50,760 nucleotides of DNA from Sporosarcina sp. D27 (lineage in GTDB: Bacteria; Bacillota; Bacilli; Bacillales_A; Planococcaceae). The notes beneath the pieces were generated by a model. It had not been told where the DNA came from. It did not search any database and saw only the letters and a list, made by a program, of their open reading frames with translations. Each line of letters opens with the position of its first letter. The first letter of the stretch is position 1. Below are positions 8,107-17,018 of this stretch, one piece after another. Position numbers and translations under genes: made by a program. Location of the stretch: positions 1 through 50,760 of the forward strand of contig NZ_AZUC01000054.1 in assembly GCF_000586555.1 (NCBI RefSeq). The letters are read 5' to 3'.

Positions 8107-9483
8107 ATGTTGAACTCACTTTGGCTAGAAACAGCCTATCCACGTGACACCTATCTCCCACCCTCTTCAGATACGACCTGCGATGTTTGTATTATAGGAG
8201 GTGGATTGTGCGGTCTCACAGCTGCGTATTTATTAGCAAAAGCTGGTAAGAAAGTGTTAATGCTTGAAAAAGATCGAATTCTTGAAGGCGCGTCCGGAAA
8301 TACGACTGGGAAACTAACGACCCAGCATGACTTAGTCTATGCAGACCTCCTGAAGACATTCGGCGCCGAATCTGCAACAGTCTATTATAAGACGAACGAT
8401 GCGGCAATTCGGTTCGCACAGTCCATTGCTGAAGGTGACGAACTGCGCTCAACGAATTCCGTATTGTTCGCAAGTACTGACAGTGGAGTGGCAGCTCTAA
8501 GGAAAGAAGCGGATGCCTATAAAACACTTGGCATTCCATTTGATCGGCGCCTGAATTGTGAATTACCACTCTCCGTTAAAGAAACACTTACACTAAGTAA
8601 TCAGGCACAGCTCCACCCTGTTAGATATGGTCAGCATATTGCAAAGCTTGCTGTTTCTGAAGGTGCTCAACTGTGCGAAAAATCGGATGTTCGTTCTATG
8701 GATTTGAAAGAGAAGTCTCTCCAGCTTTCTTCCGATATTGTCATTAAATTTGATGAGCTTCTGTTATGTACACATTATCCAATTGAGGCGCTACGTGGGA
8801 TGAACATTATGAAGCTGGAAGTAAAACGCTCCTATTTGCTATCCGTACCCGCTGATATGCCGTTACAAAGCCAGTACTTGTCTGTCGATGAGCCTAAACG
8901 TTCAATCCGGACTGTATTCATCGACGGTCGTCCTCATTTTTTACTCGGTGGTGAGGATCATAAAGCCGGTGTCACGAGTGATACAGACCTCCATTACAAC
9001 CGACTGGCGGAGGAGCTACAATCTGTCTACCATCTAGGGGAACCGGTTCACAGCTGGTCTGCACAAGATCCGTCAACTCCGGATTTAATACCTTATGCAG
9101 GACCAATTTCAGCCGCAATGCCATATGTTCATATTTGTACAGGCTTCCGTAAATGGGGGATGACAAATTCTCTGGCAGCCGCCCAAATTGTCACTGACCA
9201 GATTACAGGTCAACCGAACCCTGCTATCTCGCTTTACGCACCTGATCGCACTGGCTTCGGTACACTTTTACTCCAGGCATTGAAAACGACTGGATTTGTA
9301 TTGAAGGAATTTACCGGAGGTCACTTAACTCGTACCGATGCTCCTATTTGTACGCACATGGGATGTCGCACCAGGTGGAACAAAGGGGATGAAACCTGGG
9401 ATTGTCCATGCCATGGCTCCCGTTTTAGAAAAGATGGTTCTGTATTAGAAGGTCCAGCAACACGTCCACTCGATTTGAAATAG
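8107..9483 (+). CDS. FAD-dependent oxidoreductase with C-terminal Rieske domain (YhfW-like)
   Basis: 458-residue two-domain protein. The N-terminal part is a DAO-type FAD oxidoreductase with the dinucleotide fold CIIGGGLCGLTAAYLLAKAG near residue 29 and EKDRILEGASGNTTGKLT after it. Residues about 415-458 are a Rieske [2Fe-2S] domain: CTHMGC, then CPCHGSRF, giving the Cys-X-His and Cys-X2-His ligands, and the usual end GPATRPLDL. The architecture is that of B. subtilis YhfW, whose substrate is not known. CGGAGGG lies before the ATG. The gene appears monocistronic and is followed by the 21-bp repeats at 9495-9575. Confidence 0.9.
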   Translation: MLNSLWLETAYPRDTYLPPSSDTTCDVCIIGGGLCGLTAAYLLAKAGKKVLMLEKDRILEGASGNTTGKLTTQHDLVYADLLKTFGAESATVYYKTNDAAIRFAQSIAEGDELRSTNSVLFASTDSGVAALRKEADAYKTLGIPFDRRLNCELPLSVKETLTLSNQAQLHPVRYGQHIAKLAVSEGAQLCEKSDVRSMDLKEKSLQLSSDIVIKFDELLLCTHYPIEALRGMNIMKLEVKRSYLLSVPADMPLQSQYLSVDEPKRSIRTVFIDGRPHFLLGGEDHKAGVTSDTDLHYNRLAEELQSVYHLGEPVHSWSAQDPSTPDLIPYAGPISAAMPYVHICTGFRKWGMTNSLAAAQIVTDQITGQPNPAISLYAPDRTGFGTLLLQALKTTGFVLKEFTGGHLTRTDAPICTHMGCRTRWNKGDETWDCPCHGSRFRKDGSVLEGPATRPLDLK

Positions 9484-9494
9484 GACTAGCGCTG

Positions 9495-9575
9495 AATTGT
9501 GGAATCGGCATTATGACCTGCGGAATCGGCAATACCAAAGCTTATATCGGCAGTTTCAAGGAATTAATCGGAATC
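9495..9575. repeat. 21-bp tandem repeats, ATCGG-core dialect
   Basis: Four cores, AATCGG (9503), AATCGG (9524), TATCGG (9545) and AATCGG (9566), recur at exactly 21-bp steps between the oxidoreductase stop and the ppaC terminator. The arms between cores are poorly conserved. The period matches the other arrays in this window, but the core differs. Confidence 0.7.
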
Positions 9576-9608
9576 TGAACACAATTCAACAGATACTTCC
9601 TCTAAAAA

Positions 9609-9649
9609 AAGCTGCCTGGAGAGTGAACACGTCACTCTCCTGGCAGCTT
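9609..9649. terminator. Terminator of ppaC
   Basis: A stem of about 18 base pairs with one internal mismatch (AAGCTGCC plus GGAGAGTGA and complement), with a run of seven T on the minus strand. Confidence 0.88.
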
Positions 9650-9659
9650 CTCATCATTT

Positions 9660-10586
9660 TTACTTAAATGCTTCGGTCAATACCGGAACGATTTGTTTCT
9701 TACGCGATACAATTCCGTTTAAAATCGCCATGTCATTTGCCGGTACTACGTTAAATGCCGTCATTGCAGCAAATGCTTTCTCACCAATCGCAATTGCAAT
9801 TGAATCATTGTTAATAATATCCGTAATGACAAACAAGAATAAATCAAGTTTCTTCACAGATACTACTTTCGTCAACAGTTCTGTCAACTCTTCCTTGCGA
9901 TTCAACACGTCATTCAGATCTACAGCATTTACTTGCGCAATTTCCATTGTCACATCTCCGACCTCGAAAGTCTTAGCATCGAGTGAAATGAGTTCTTCCA
10001 ATGTTTTGCTGCTAAGATCTGCACCTGCCTTAAGCATGTCCAATCCGTAAACGTTTGCGTCCACGCCTGCAATCTCTGCAAGTTCTTCAGCTGCTTTCCG
10101 GTCTTCTTCAGTAAATGTTGGAGATTTGAACAACAACGAATCGGAAATGATTGCTGACAACATGAGTCCCGCAATGTTTTTAGGAATTGCTACACCATGC
10201 TCTTTAAACAACTTGTTCAAAATCGTTGCCGTACATCCTACCGGTTCAGCGCGATAGTAAAGCGGATCGCTCGTTTGGAAATTTGCAATTCGGTGATGAT
10301 CGATGACTTCAAGCACTTGAACGTCTTCAATATCATCTGCACTTTGCTGCTTTTCGTTATGGTCGACTAAAATGACTTGAGACGCTTCTGTTGCTACTCG
10401 ATCGATTTGTCGTGGTGCTTTAAAACCAAACGTTTCCAACGCAAACGCAGTTTCTTCAGATACACTGCCAAGTCTTACGGCTTCTGCGTCCACCCCAATT
10501 TGCTGTTTCAAATATGCGTATGTAATCGCAGAAGCGATTGAATCCGTATCGGGATTTTTGTGGCCAAATACAAGTACTTTGTTCAT
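9660..10586 (-). CDS. ppaC: Manganese-dependent inorganic pyrophosphatase
   Basis: Family II (DHH) pyrophosphatase, which hydrolyses PPi to phosphate and drives biosynthetic reactions in the cytoplasm. The 308 residues have the metal ligands at family positions: His9, Asp13 and Asp15 in [10 protein letters not shown], Asp75 in VDHNEK and the IDHHRI motif with His97/His98. The C-terminal domain carries SRKKQ (near residue 294), the phosphate-binding loop. A good ribosome site (AGGAGG type) precedes the ATG. It is monocistronic with its own terminator. Confidence 0.98.
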   Translation of the reverse strand: MNKVLVFGHKNPDTDSIASAITYAYLKQQIGVDAEAVRLGSVSEETAFALETFGFKAPRQIDRVATEASQVILVDHNEKQQSADDIEDVQVLEVIDHHRIANFQTSDPLYYRAEPVGCTATILNKLFKEHGVAIPKNIAGLMLSAIISDSLLFKSPTFTEEDRKAAEELAEIAGVDANVYGLDMLKAGADLSSKTLEELISLDAKTFEVGDVTMEIAQVNAVDLNDVLNRKEELTELLTKVVSVKKLDLFLFVITDIINNDSIAIAIGEKAFAAMTAFNVVPANDMAILNGIVSRKKQIVPVLTEAFK

Positions 10587-10637
10587 AAGTGAATTCCTCC
10601 TAATGTCTTTGCCTATTGCATCTTTCTTATCTTACCA

Positions 10638-11084
10638 TCACGACAAGGGTGGCGGAAACAGAAGCAACCCAATTTCATCTTTATTTTGCACAAAATCTGC
10701 AATTGTATAACGGTCCAACACCGCTAAATACGCGTGCAAAGCTTCCTTCAAAACGCCTTTCAGCTGGCACACAGGTGCAAGGACACACTGATTCGATTCC
10801 CGATTGAAGCATTCTACCAATTGAAAGTCATCTTCCGTCTTTCGAACAACATTTCCTACATTAATATGTTCTGGTCGGACTTTCAAACGGATCCCGCCAC
10901 CCCTACCACGGACAGTTTCAATGAACCCCGCCTTTCCGAGTTCATGCACAACTTTTGTCAAATGATTTTTTGAAATTGTGAATGCTTCTGATATTTCCGC
11001 TACTGTTGATAATTCGTCTTCTGGCTTAGCTGCCAAAAAGATTAAAACACGCAACGAGTAGTCTGTATAGAGCGTCAACCGCAT
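10638..11084 (-). CDS. nsrR: Nitric-oxide-sensing repressor NsrR (Rrf2 family)
   Basis: 148-residue Rrf2 regulator. The N-terminal winged helix starts with LTLYTDYSLRVLIFLA and contains ISKNHLTKVVHELGKAGFI as recognition part. The cluster ligands form C-X7-C-X5-C. With the ATG at 11084 they are Cys92, Cys100 and Cys106, the same numbering as B. subtilis NsrR, so I prefer this start to the ATG at 11096. NsrR holds a [4Fe-4S] cluster that reacts with NO and releases repression. It is transcribed divergently from hmp, a classic target, with an NsrR-like box between. Confidence 0.93.
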   Translation of the reverse strand: MRLTLYTDYSLRVLIFLAAKPEDELSTVAEISEAFTISKNHLTKVVHELGKAGFIETVRGRGGGIRLKVRPEHINVGNVVRKTEDDFQLVECFNRESNQCVLAPVCQLKGVLKEALHAYLAVLDRYTIADFVQNKDEIGLLLFPPPLS

Positions 11085-11169
11085 CTCGTTCACCATTCTT
11101 TCTATAAAATCCTTCGTTTTTGTCCATTCATTGAATGAAATGTGACTAAAATTCGAACTGTCTTTAAAG

Positions 11170-11186
11170 ATGTATTTTTTATATAG
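11170..11186. promoter_or_regulatory. NsrR operator candidate upstream of hmp
   Basis: ATGTATTTTTTATATAG matches the B. subtilis NsrR consensus ATRTATYTTAAATATAT at 14 of 17 positions as I recall that consensus. It lies 58 bases before the hmp ATG and within the divergent nsrR-hmp region, so it could serve both. Confidence 0.65.
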
Positions 11187-11244
11187 CTTTTTAAATTCAT
11201 TAGGATTATGATAAATCCATCAACTACGAGAGGTCGTGTCAATT

Positions 11245-12432
11245 ATGTTATCCCAAGAGAAAATTGATATTATTAAATCCACTGTACCTGTTCTAGAGCA
11301 ACATGGCAAAACAATTACAACTGTGTTCTACAAAAATATGTTCGAGGCGCATCCTGAGCTATTGAACGTGTTCAACCACGTTAACCAAGCGCAAGGACGT
11401 CAACAGACTGCACTCGCAAATACTGTACTCGCAGCAGCAAAACATATCGACAACTTAGGAGCAATCATTCCAGCTGTTGTCCAAATTGCAAACAAACACG
11501 TTTCACTTGGTATCGTTCCAGAGCAATATCCAATCGTCGGAAAGTACCTTCTAGGTGCTATCAAAGAAGTTCTTGGAGATGCAGCAACTCCTGAAATTCT
11601 CGGTGCATGGGAAGAAGCGTATGGCATAATCGCTGATGCATTCATCGGCGTAGAAAAATCCATGTATGATGAGAAGGAAGCTGAAGATGGCGGCTGGAAA
11701 TTGTTCAAAGGATTTATCGTTGCAGATAAAATCAAGGAAAGTGACGTCATTACTTCAATCTACTTCAAACCTGTAGATGGCGGTAAAGTACCTTCGTACA
11801 AACCTGGCCAATATATCAGCGTTAAACTTGAAATTCCTGGAGAGAAGAACACTTTGATTCGTCAATATAGCTTATCTCAAGCACCAAACGGCGAGTCATT
11901 CCGTATATCTGTAAAACGCGAAGCGGACAACAACCCGAATGGTAAAGCATCCGTCTACCTTCACGACAAGGTAAACGTTGGGGATATTGTTGAGCTTAGC
12001 GCTCCAGCAGGCGATTTCTACCTAGACGTCGAGAACAATACTCCTGTAACACTTATTAGTGGAGGCGTTGGAGTAACTCCTATGATGGCGATGTACGAAA
12101 CAATTGCAACCACTACACCAGAACGTCCTGTAGCATTCCTACATTCTGCACGGACTCGAAGCCACCAAGCATTCGACAAAGTCGTTCGCGAAATGAATGA
12201 ATCTCTTGCAACTTCCAGCTATGCAGCGCTTTACTCTGAAGAAGGTGACGGGTTCATCAACCGTGATTTCCTTGAGAAGAACGTTAAAGAAGGTAGCGAC
12301 GTTTACGTATGCGGCCCGACTCCATTCATGCAAGCAGTAATTAGTGAATTGTATGCAATGGGTATCGACAAAGAAAAAGTACACTTTGAATTCTTTGGTC
12401 CTGCTGTACAACTTAACCTTGCACACTCTTAA
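11245..12432 (+). CDS. hmp: Flavohemoprotein, nitric oxide dioxygenase
   Basis: Hmp converts NO and O2 to nitrate with NAD(P)H in the cytoplasm. It has 395 residues. The N-terminal globin domain has Tyr29 (B10), Gln53 (E7) and the proximal His85 in NKHVSLGI, all at E. coli Hmp numbering. The ferredoxin-reductase part has the FAD motif RQYSLS near residue 206, the NAD motif GGVGVTPMM near 273 and the end block CGPTPFM near 360. The ATG at 11245 follows GAGAGG by 11 bases; a GTG at 11236 would be only two bases from it and is rejected. Regulation by the neighbouring NsrR is expected. Confidence 0.98.
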   Translation: MLSQEKIDIIKSTVPVLEQHGKTITTVFYKNMFEAHPELLNVFNHVNQAQGRQQTALANTVLAAAKHIDNLGAIIPAVVQIANKHVSLGIVPEQYPIVGKYLLGAIKEVLGDAATPEILGAWEEAYGIIADAFIGVEKSMYDEKEAEDGGWKLFKGFIVADKIKESDVITSIYFKPVDGGKVPSYKPGQYISVKLEIPGEKNTLIRQYSLSQAPNGESFRISVKREADNNPNGKASVYLHDKVNVGDIVELSAPAGDFYLDVENNTPVTLISGGVGVTPMMAMYETIATTTPERPVAFLHSARTRSHQAFDKVVREMNESLATSSYAALYSEEGDGFINRDFLEKNVKEGSDVYVCGPTPFMQAVISELYAMGIDKEKVHFEFFGPAVQLNLAHS

Positions 12433-12442
12433 TAATTATAAA

Positions 12443-12482
12443 CAAGCCGTCATCGTTCGCACGATGACGGCTTGTTTTTTGT
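12443..12482. terminator. Bidirectional terminator hmp / YkvI-like gene
   Basis: A perfect 13-bp stem CAAGCCGTCATCG with complement, 6-base loop and T-run on the plus strand. It lies 10 bases after hmp and just before the stop of the convergent gene. Confidence 0.9.
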
Positions 12483-12484
12483 TT

Positions 12485-13546
12485 CTATTTTAAACTTCTT
12501 AGAGCTTTTTTAGGTAATCTAAACGATGCGATTAACAACGTCAGCATGAGGAACAATCCAATATTTCCAATGAACGGATACAATTTGTCGAGTAATACTG
12601 AGAATCCGAAGAAACTAAGACCAAATCCAATTACAAGTATGATGAATACGAACAAACGGAAACGGGGAGTTTCTCGACGTACAAATCGTGCACCAAAGGA
12701 GTAGAACATACTGACTGCCGTATTGAAAATCATTCCGTACAAGACAACCGCCATCATAATGCCCAAGATGGGTGAGATGTCATTGATGATTGCAAGCATA
12801 GGTAAATCGGAATCTTTTACTACATCGATTTTCGAGAAGATGGCTAAGTGACTGAGTAAAATCATAATACCTAGCCCTAGTCCACCAACAAGGCCACCGA
12901 GCGCTGCTGCTTTTTCATCTTTTTCAGCTCCACCCATTACGAGTGCCATTGAAGCCCCCACAGCCATATTGAACGATACGTAGTTGATCGCCGAAATCCA
13001 CCAATTAGGCAAAGGCGTTTGAACCGATGTTGCCACACTGTCCAGGCTCGAGAAGGAATCTGTCATGTTTGTCAGGCAATAGACCGAAACGATGATGATT
13101 GCAAGAATGAGAAATGGTGTCACACTCCCGATGACTGCCACGACACGATCGACTTTTAATAATACTGTTAAAAATACCAGAATAACCATAAGCAGGCTTC
13201 CTAGATAAGGCGGAAGTCCAAACTGCTGATTCAAGTTCGAACCCGCTCCCGCAATCATGACAACACCTACTGAAAATAACGTGATGATAATAACGGCATC
13301 AACGATTATCCCGAGGTATTTGCCACTTATTTTATAGACAGCTTCCTTGTGTGAGGTAGTTTGCATACGACTTCCTATTCGCGTTAATATCATTCCGAAA
13401 TACGCAAACAGGACAGTGGAGACAATTGCCCCTATGATTCCAAGCAATCCGAAACTTGTAAAGTATTGTACAATCTCTTTCCCCGAAGCAAAACCAGCTC
13501 CGACGATAATCCCAATAAAAGCGCTTCCCATCTTTAAAACTTTCAA
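12485..13546 (-). CDS. YkvI-like membrane permease
   Basis: 353-residue integral membrane protein with about ten hydrophobic helices, including GSAFIGIIVGAGFASGKEIVQYF at the start (given here from residue 7; a Gly-rich unwound segment typical of LeuT-fold amino-acid/branched-chain carriers). B. subtilis YkvI belongs to this family; the substrate is unknown. I chose a TTG at 13546, preceded by AGGGGG with 7-base spacing. The frame is open to 13582, where no ribosome site is seen. A short membrane-protein frame at 13588-13743 ends 41 bases upstream on the same strand, so the two may be cotranscribed. Confidence 0.8.
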   Translation of the reverse strand: MKVLKMGSAFIGIIVGAGFASGKEIVQYFTSFGLLGIIGAIVSTVLFAYFGMILTRIGSRMQTTSHKEAVYKISGKYLGIIVDAVIIITLFSVGVVMIAGAGSNLNQQFGLPPYLGSLLMVILVFLTVLLKVDRVVAVIGSVTPFLILAIIIVSVYCLTNMTDSFSSLDSVATSVQTPLPNWWISAINYVSFNMAVGASMALVMGGAEKDEKAAALGGLVGGLGLGIMILLSHLAIFSKIDVVKDSDLPMLAIINDISPILGIMMAVVLYGMIFNTAVSMFYSFGARFVRRETPRFRLFVFIILVIGFGLSFFGFSVLLDKLYPFIGNIGLFLMLTLLIASFRLPKKALRSLK

Positions 13547-13587
13547 GCGTTTTCCCCCTAATTCGTACACACATTGGAACAAATGGT

Positions 13588-13743
13588 TTAATTCTTTCTC
13601 TTTAAATCTTCTGAAATTTCCTCAAGAATTCCTTCCAGTCTTTTCAGTCTAGCTGAATTGTCGATTGCATTCCGTACGACAAAGTAGAGCATAAACGAAA
13701 ACAGAACAAAGGTGATAACGAGCACCAGCAACCATTCTCCCAA
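13588..13743 (-). CDS. Small single-pass membrane protein, 51 residues
   Basis: Starting at TTG (13743), with a run of G as ribosome site just upstream, the frame encodes GEWLLVLVITFVLFSFMLYF, a membrane helix, and then a charged amphipathic tail with regular Leu/Ile spacing (RLKRLEGILEEISEDLKRK) that could form a coiled coil. It ends at TAA 13588-13590, 41 bases before the YkvI-like start. I do not recognise a family. The layout suggests a small partner or stability factor of the permease, which is inference. Confidence 0.55.
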   Translation of the reverse strand: MGEWLLVLVITFVLFSFMLYFVVRNAIDNSARLKRLEGILEEISEDLKRKN

Positions 13744-13842
13744 TGCCCCCCCCTGTCTTGCCACTTTTCAGGCTATTCTAGTTATGTATACTGCTTCGTT
13801 TAATTTACCATTCCTTTAAAGCGTTTTCAACTCACTGAAAAA

Positions 13843-13866
13843 GAAGACCCACAAAGGGGCCTTCTC
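13843..13866 (-). terminator. Terminator of the PfpI gene
   Basis: GAAGGCCCC pairs with GGGTCTTC with a small defect, followed on the minus strand by CTTTTTC. It lies 24 bases after the stop. Confidence 0.6.
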
Positions 13867-13889
13867 ATAAGTACGTCTATTTTCACTCA

Positions 13890-14405
13890 TTACGCTTCAA
13901 GTAACTTGAGTGCTTCGCGGTTAAACGCAGGGATATCTTCTGGCTGACGACTTGTGACGAGTTGGTTGTGACAAACCACAACTTCTTTGTCATGGAATTT
14001 AGTACCTGCATATTCCATGTCAACTCGAATTGACGTATACCCCGTTGCGTCACGACCTTCTAAAGCTTTTGCAGTAATCAGCAGCTGCGGTCCGTGACAA
14101 ATTGCAAATACAGGTTTGTCTGCATCCATGAAAGCTTTCGCGAATTTGACGAAACGATCATCTGCACGGAGCTGATCCGGAGAAAAGCCTCCTGGGATGA
14201 ACAATGCATCGAAATCTTCCGGCTTCACTTCGTCAATTCCTTTATCGATTCTGACAGGCGTACCTTTTTTCATGCCTTTAACGACCGTGCCTGCTTCCTT
14301 TTCTATCGTAACGACTTCATGACCAGCATCTTGGAAAGCCTTAGCTGGATCTGCGTACTCTGAGTCCTCAAACATATTAGTAAGTACAGTTGCAATCTTA
14401 GCCAT
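13890..14405 (-). CDS. DJ-1/PfpI family protein (general stress protein 18-like)
   Basis: 171-residue cytoplasmic protein of the DJ-1/PfpI superfamily. The nucleophile elbow is AICHGPQLL with Cys103 and His104. The segment ALFIPGGFSPDQLR near residue 67 is the oxyanion and substrate loop, and LVTSRQPEDIPAFNREAL ends the protein as in the YfkM/YraA group. Members have been described as proteases, glyoxalases or deglycases; the sequence cannot decide. The start could be ATG 14405 or GTG 14411, since AAGGAG lies close to both. It is monocistronic. Confidence 0.9.
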   Translation of the reverse strand: MAKIATVLTNMFEDSEYADPAKAFQDAGHEVVTIEKEAGTVVKGMKKGTPVRIDKGIDEVKPEDFDALFIPGGFSPDQLRADDRFVKFAKAFMDADKPVFAICHGPQLLITAKALEGRDATGYTSIRVDMEYAGTKFHDKEVVVCHNQLVTSRQPEDIPAFNREALKLLEA

Positions 14406-14481
14406 TTTCACATGCACTCCTTTTGGTTAAATAAGTTGTGTTACACGTTCATTATTTTCCACGTTTCTGCCAAAACTAAAC

Positions 14482-15096
14482 CTACGGACGGAATTTAGAA
14501 ACAAATGCATTGTCTTTTTCATAAAAGCGCCAAGGATAGTGCACTGCTTCACCTGCATTCGCAATGCCGATACGAGGGCTTGTTTCAACTTCACCTACTG
14601 CATCTGACTTTGCGATGAACAACGGACGATTTGTCCAATGGTGACCGTAATAATCCATCGTGATTCCGAGAGCTTTAGACAATTTCCCTGGTCCGTTAGT
14701 CCAGTCTTTCATAGTGAGATTTTCTCCCCTACGTTCGCGCATGAATTCCAATCCCTCGACCGGCTCACCTGCACGAATTAGAATCGCATGCGGTGTCCCA
14801 ACCGGTCCAGAGACGACGTTCATCAAGGTATGTGTGTGCATTTGATAGGTATACACGCCTCCCGCCTCTCCAAACATCACTTCCGTTCGCTTTGTTCTAC
14901 GATTTTGAAAGCTATGCGCTGCCTGGTCTTCGGCTCCATGATAAGCCTCTGTTTCTACAATACGTACAACGACAGGACCTGTCGGGAGTTCATGGACAAT
15001 CAACTGTCCAATCAAGCCTCGGGCAAGTTCCAATACTGGGCGTTCAAAAAATTGTTGCTCAACTGGTTCGTGGATAAGCCTCACTCCTTTTATCAT
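14482..15096 (-). CDS. DNA-3-methyladenine glycosylase (AAG/MPG family)
   Basis: 204-residue alkyladenine glycosylase that removes alkylated purines to start base-excision repair. Visible motifs are IVETEAYHGAEDQAAHSF near residue 46 (catalytic Glu), RRTKRTEVMFGEAGGVYTYQMH near 66, AILIRAGEPVEG near 104 and TNGPGKLSKALGI near 132. It resembles B. subtilis YxlJ along its whole length. The start is uncertain: AAAGGAG lies just inside the ATG at 15096, which would suit a start a few codons later (GTG 15084), but 15096 gives the fuller N-terminus. Confidence 0.93.
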   Translation of the reverse strand: MIKGVRLIHEPVEQQFFERPVLELARGLIGQLIVHELPTGPVVVRIVETEAYHGAEDQAAHSFQNRRTKRTEVMFGEAGGVYTYQMHTHTLMNVVSGPVGTPHAILIRAGEPVEGLEFMRERRGENLTMKDWTNGPGKLSKALGITMDYYGHHWTNRPLFIAKSDAVGEVETSPRIGIANAGEAVHYPWRFYEKDNAFVSKFRP

Positions 15097-15215
15097 TCAA
15101 CAACTGCAAATTCTATAAGACTTAGTTCGCCAGTTGAAAATGGATTCAATGTACTTAAAGGTCTACCCATGTTTCATTGTTTACAATCCATCTACGACTC
15201 GGATCCGAAAAATGC

Positions 15216-15250
15216 AAACGGACCTTCCTAAGCGAAAGGTCCGTTTTTTT
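15216..15250. terminator. Terminator of bmrA
   Basis: An 11-bp stem AAACGGACCTT with complement and a T-rich flank on both strands. Its right side overlaps the bmrA stop codon. Confidence 0.85.
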
Positions 15251-17018
15251 ACAATGAATGATTTTCCGCAAGCCCTTGACCTGCAGCAAATTCTTCATAC
15301 ATCTTATGAGATTTTAATAACTCCTGGTGCGTTCCAACCCCTGTAATCGCACCCTTTTCCAAAAATATCAATTGGTCCGCATCGATTACAGTTGATAATC
15401 TGTGCGCAATAATCAGTGTTGTACGACCTAACATAAGTCGTTGAAGTGCTTCCTGGACATGTGTTTCAGATCCACTATCCAAATTCGATGTCGCTTCATC
15501 AAGCAAAAGTATCGACGGGTTATGCAATAATGCTCGTGCGATGGCAATCCTCTGTCGTTGCCCACCTGAAAGCTTCATGCCACGTTCTCCGACAAGTGTG
15601 TCGAATCCGTCTTCCATCTCTTCGATGAACCCTAGCGCATTAGCCGCAGATGCTGCGTTTCGGATCTTTTCAAGCGATGGGCGTTCCGACAGTCCATAAG
15701 CAATATTATCAACAATGGTTCCACTTAGTAGGGGACTTTCCTGTGAGACATACCCTATTCTTCCACGCCAGTCCGATAACTCAATCTCTTCAATGGGCCG
15801 ATCTCCAAGGTAGATCTTGCCGGACATCGGTTTGTAAAATCGCTCAATCAGAGAAAACAATGTCGTTTTTCCTCCACCGCTCGGACCGACAAATGCAGTA
15901 ACGGTTCCAGGTACAGCACTAAACGTCACATTCTTTAGAACTGGTTTCTCGCTATCGTAAGCGAACGATACATCTTGAAATGCGAGTATGGATTCTGGAT
16001 CTCCTGTCACTCCTTCAGTTCGTTCACTATCCATCCCTAAGATTTGTTGGATACGCTCTGTCGCCCCGACAGCTTTTTGAAAGACCGTAAACACTTGAGC
16101 CATCTGTGCAAATGGGACAATGATCTGGAACATGAGAAAAATTATCGCAACGAGGGTCCCAGCAGATAGGGCACCTTTTGAAACTTGAGCACCTCCATAT
16201 CCTAGGATTGCAACTAAAATCCCCATCATAATTAGCGTCATGACTGGTGAAATCACCGCTTGAATTTTGGCTTCACGCAGTCCAAAACCAAATAACGAAC
16301 GAATGGCCACAGAGCCTTTTTCCTGTTCATAAGTTTCTGCACGATAAGCTTTTACAAGGCGGATATCCCCAAGTACGCGACCTAAGAGCCCTGAGAACTT
16401 CGCCATTTCAGCTTGAGTTGCCTTGGCAATTTTATGCATCACACGTCCTAGGGGAAAGATGATCGCCATACTAATCGGAATGCTAACGAGCATGATGAGT
16501 GTCATCTTCCAATCTAAGTACAAGAGAATTGCAATTGCTCCGATAATGGAAATGATTCCAGTAACGAGCGACACTAAATGGTCGGAAACTAGTTGCTTTA
16601 AAATCGTTGTATCTTGCGTAATCCGACTCATCGTTTCACCGGTTTCAGTTTCATCATAATATGGAACCGGTAAACGCAACACTTTCCCCCACAGCCGCGT
16701 CCTTAGGTCCGCAACAATTGTTTCCCCTATATAGGCAAGCATGTAGTAGGACACCCCGCCGAGCAGTGCCTGGATTACAAATACAGTTAGCAGGAAAATA
16801 GCTGTCTTCCAGTTAAATAAGTCACTTGTCAACGAGTCTACGAGTTGTTTAGTGACTAGAGGGATTGCAAGACTTGCTAGTGTTGAAAATAGTGCTAATA
16901 CTAAAGCCGCTACCGTAATCCCTTTCGGCCAGTCTAACTGTTTTAGCAAGCTGACAAATTCTTTCAATGATCCTTTCGTTTGTTTTGTTTCTTGAACTGC
17001 TTCCATGTTACTTTCCAT
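15249..17018 (-). CDS. bmrA: Multidrug ABC exporter, BmrA type
   Basis: Homodimeric half-transporter of the exporter type, 589 residues, equal to B. subtilis BmrA. Six membrane helices occupy about residues 30-310. The ATPase domain has Walker A GPSGGGKTTLFS near 380, Q-loop YVSQESPLLSGTI, signature LSGGQRQRIAIARALL, Walker B ILLLDEATSNLD and HRLSTVIDADQLIFLEKG. Word-for-word similarity to BmrA is high through this part. I chose the ATG at 17018 with AGGA six bases upstream; it overlaps the glycosylase stop, so translation is coupled to that gene. It probably expels amphiphilic drugs; the natural substrate is unknown. Confidence 0.88.
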   Translation of the reverse strand: MESNMEAVQETKQTKGSLKEFVSLLKQLDWPKGITVAALVLALFSTLASLAIPLVTKQLVDSLTSDLFNWKTAIFLLTVFVIQALLGGVSYYMLAYIGETIVADLRTRLWGKVLRLPVPYYDETETGETMSRITQDTTILKQLVSDHLVSLVTGIISIIGAIAILLYLDWKMTLIMLVSIPISMAIIFPLGRVMHKIAKATQAEMAKFSGLLGRVLGDIRLVKAYRAETYEQEKGSVAIRSLFGFGLREAKIQAVISPVMTLIMMGILVAILGYGGAQVSKGALSAGTLVAIIFLMFQIIVPFAQMAQVFTVFQKAVGATERIQQILGMDSERTEGVTGDPESILAFQDVSFAYDSEKPVLKNVTFSAVPGTVTAFVGPSGGGKTTLFSLIERFYKPMSGKIYLGDRPIEEIELSDWRGRIGYVSQESPLLSGTIVDNIAYGLSERPSLEKIRNAASAANALGFIEEMEDGFDTLVGERGMKLSGGQRQRIAIARALLHNPSILLLDEATSNLDSGSETHVQEALQRLMLGRTTLIIAHRLSTVIDADQLIFLEKGAITGVGTHQELLKSHKMYEEFAAGQGLAENHSL

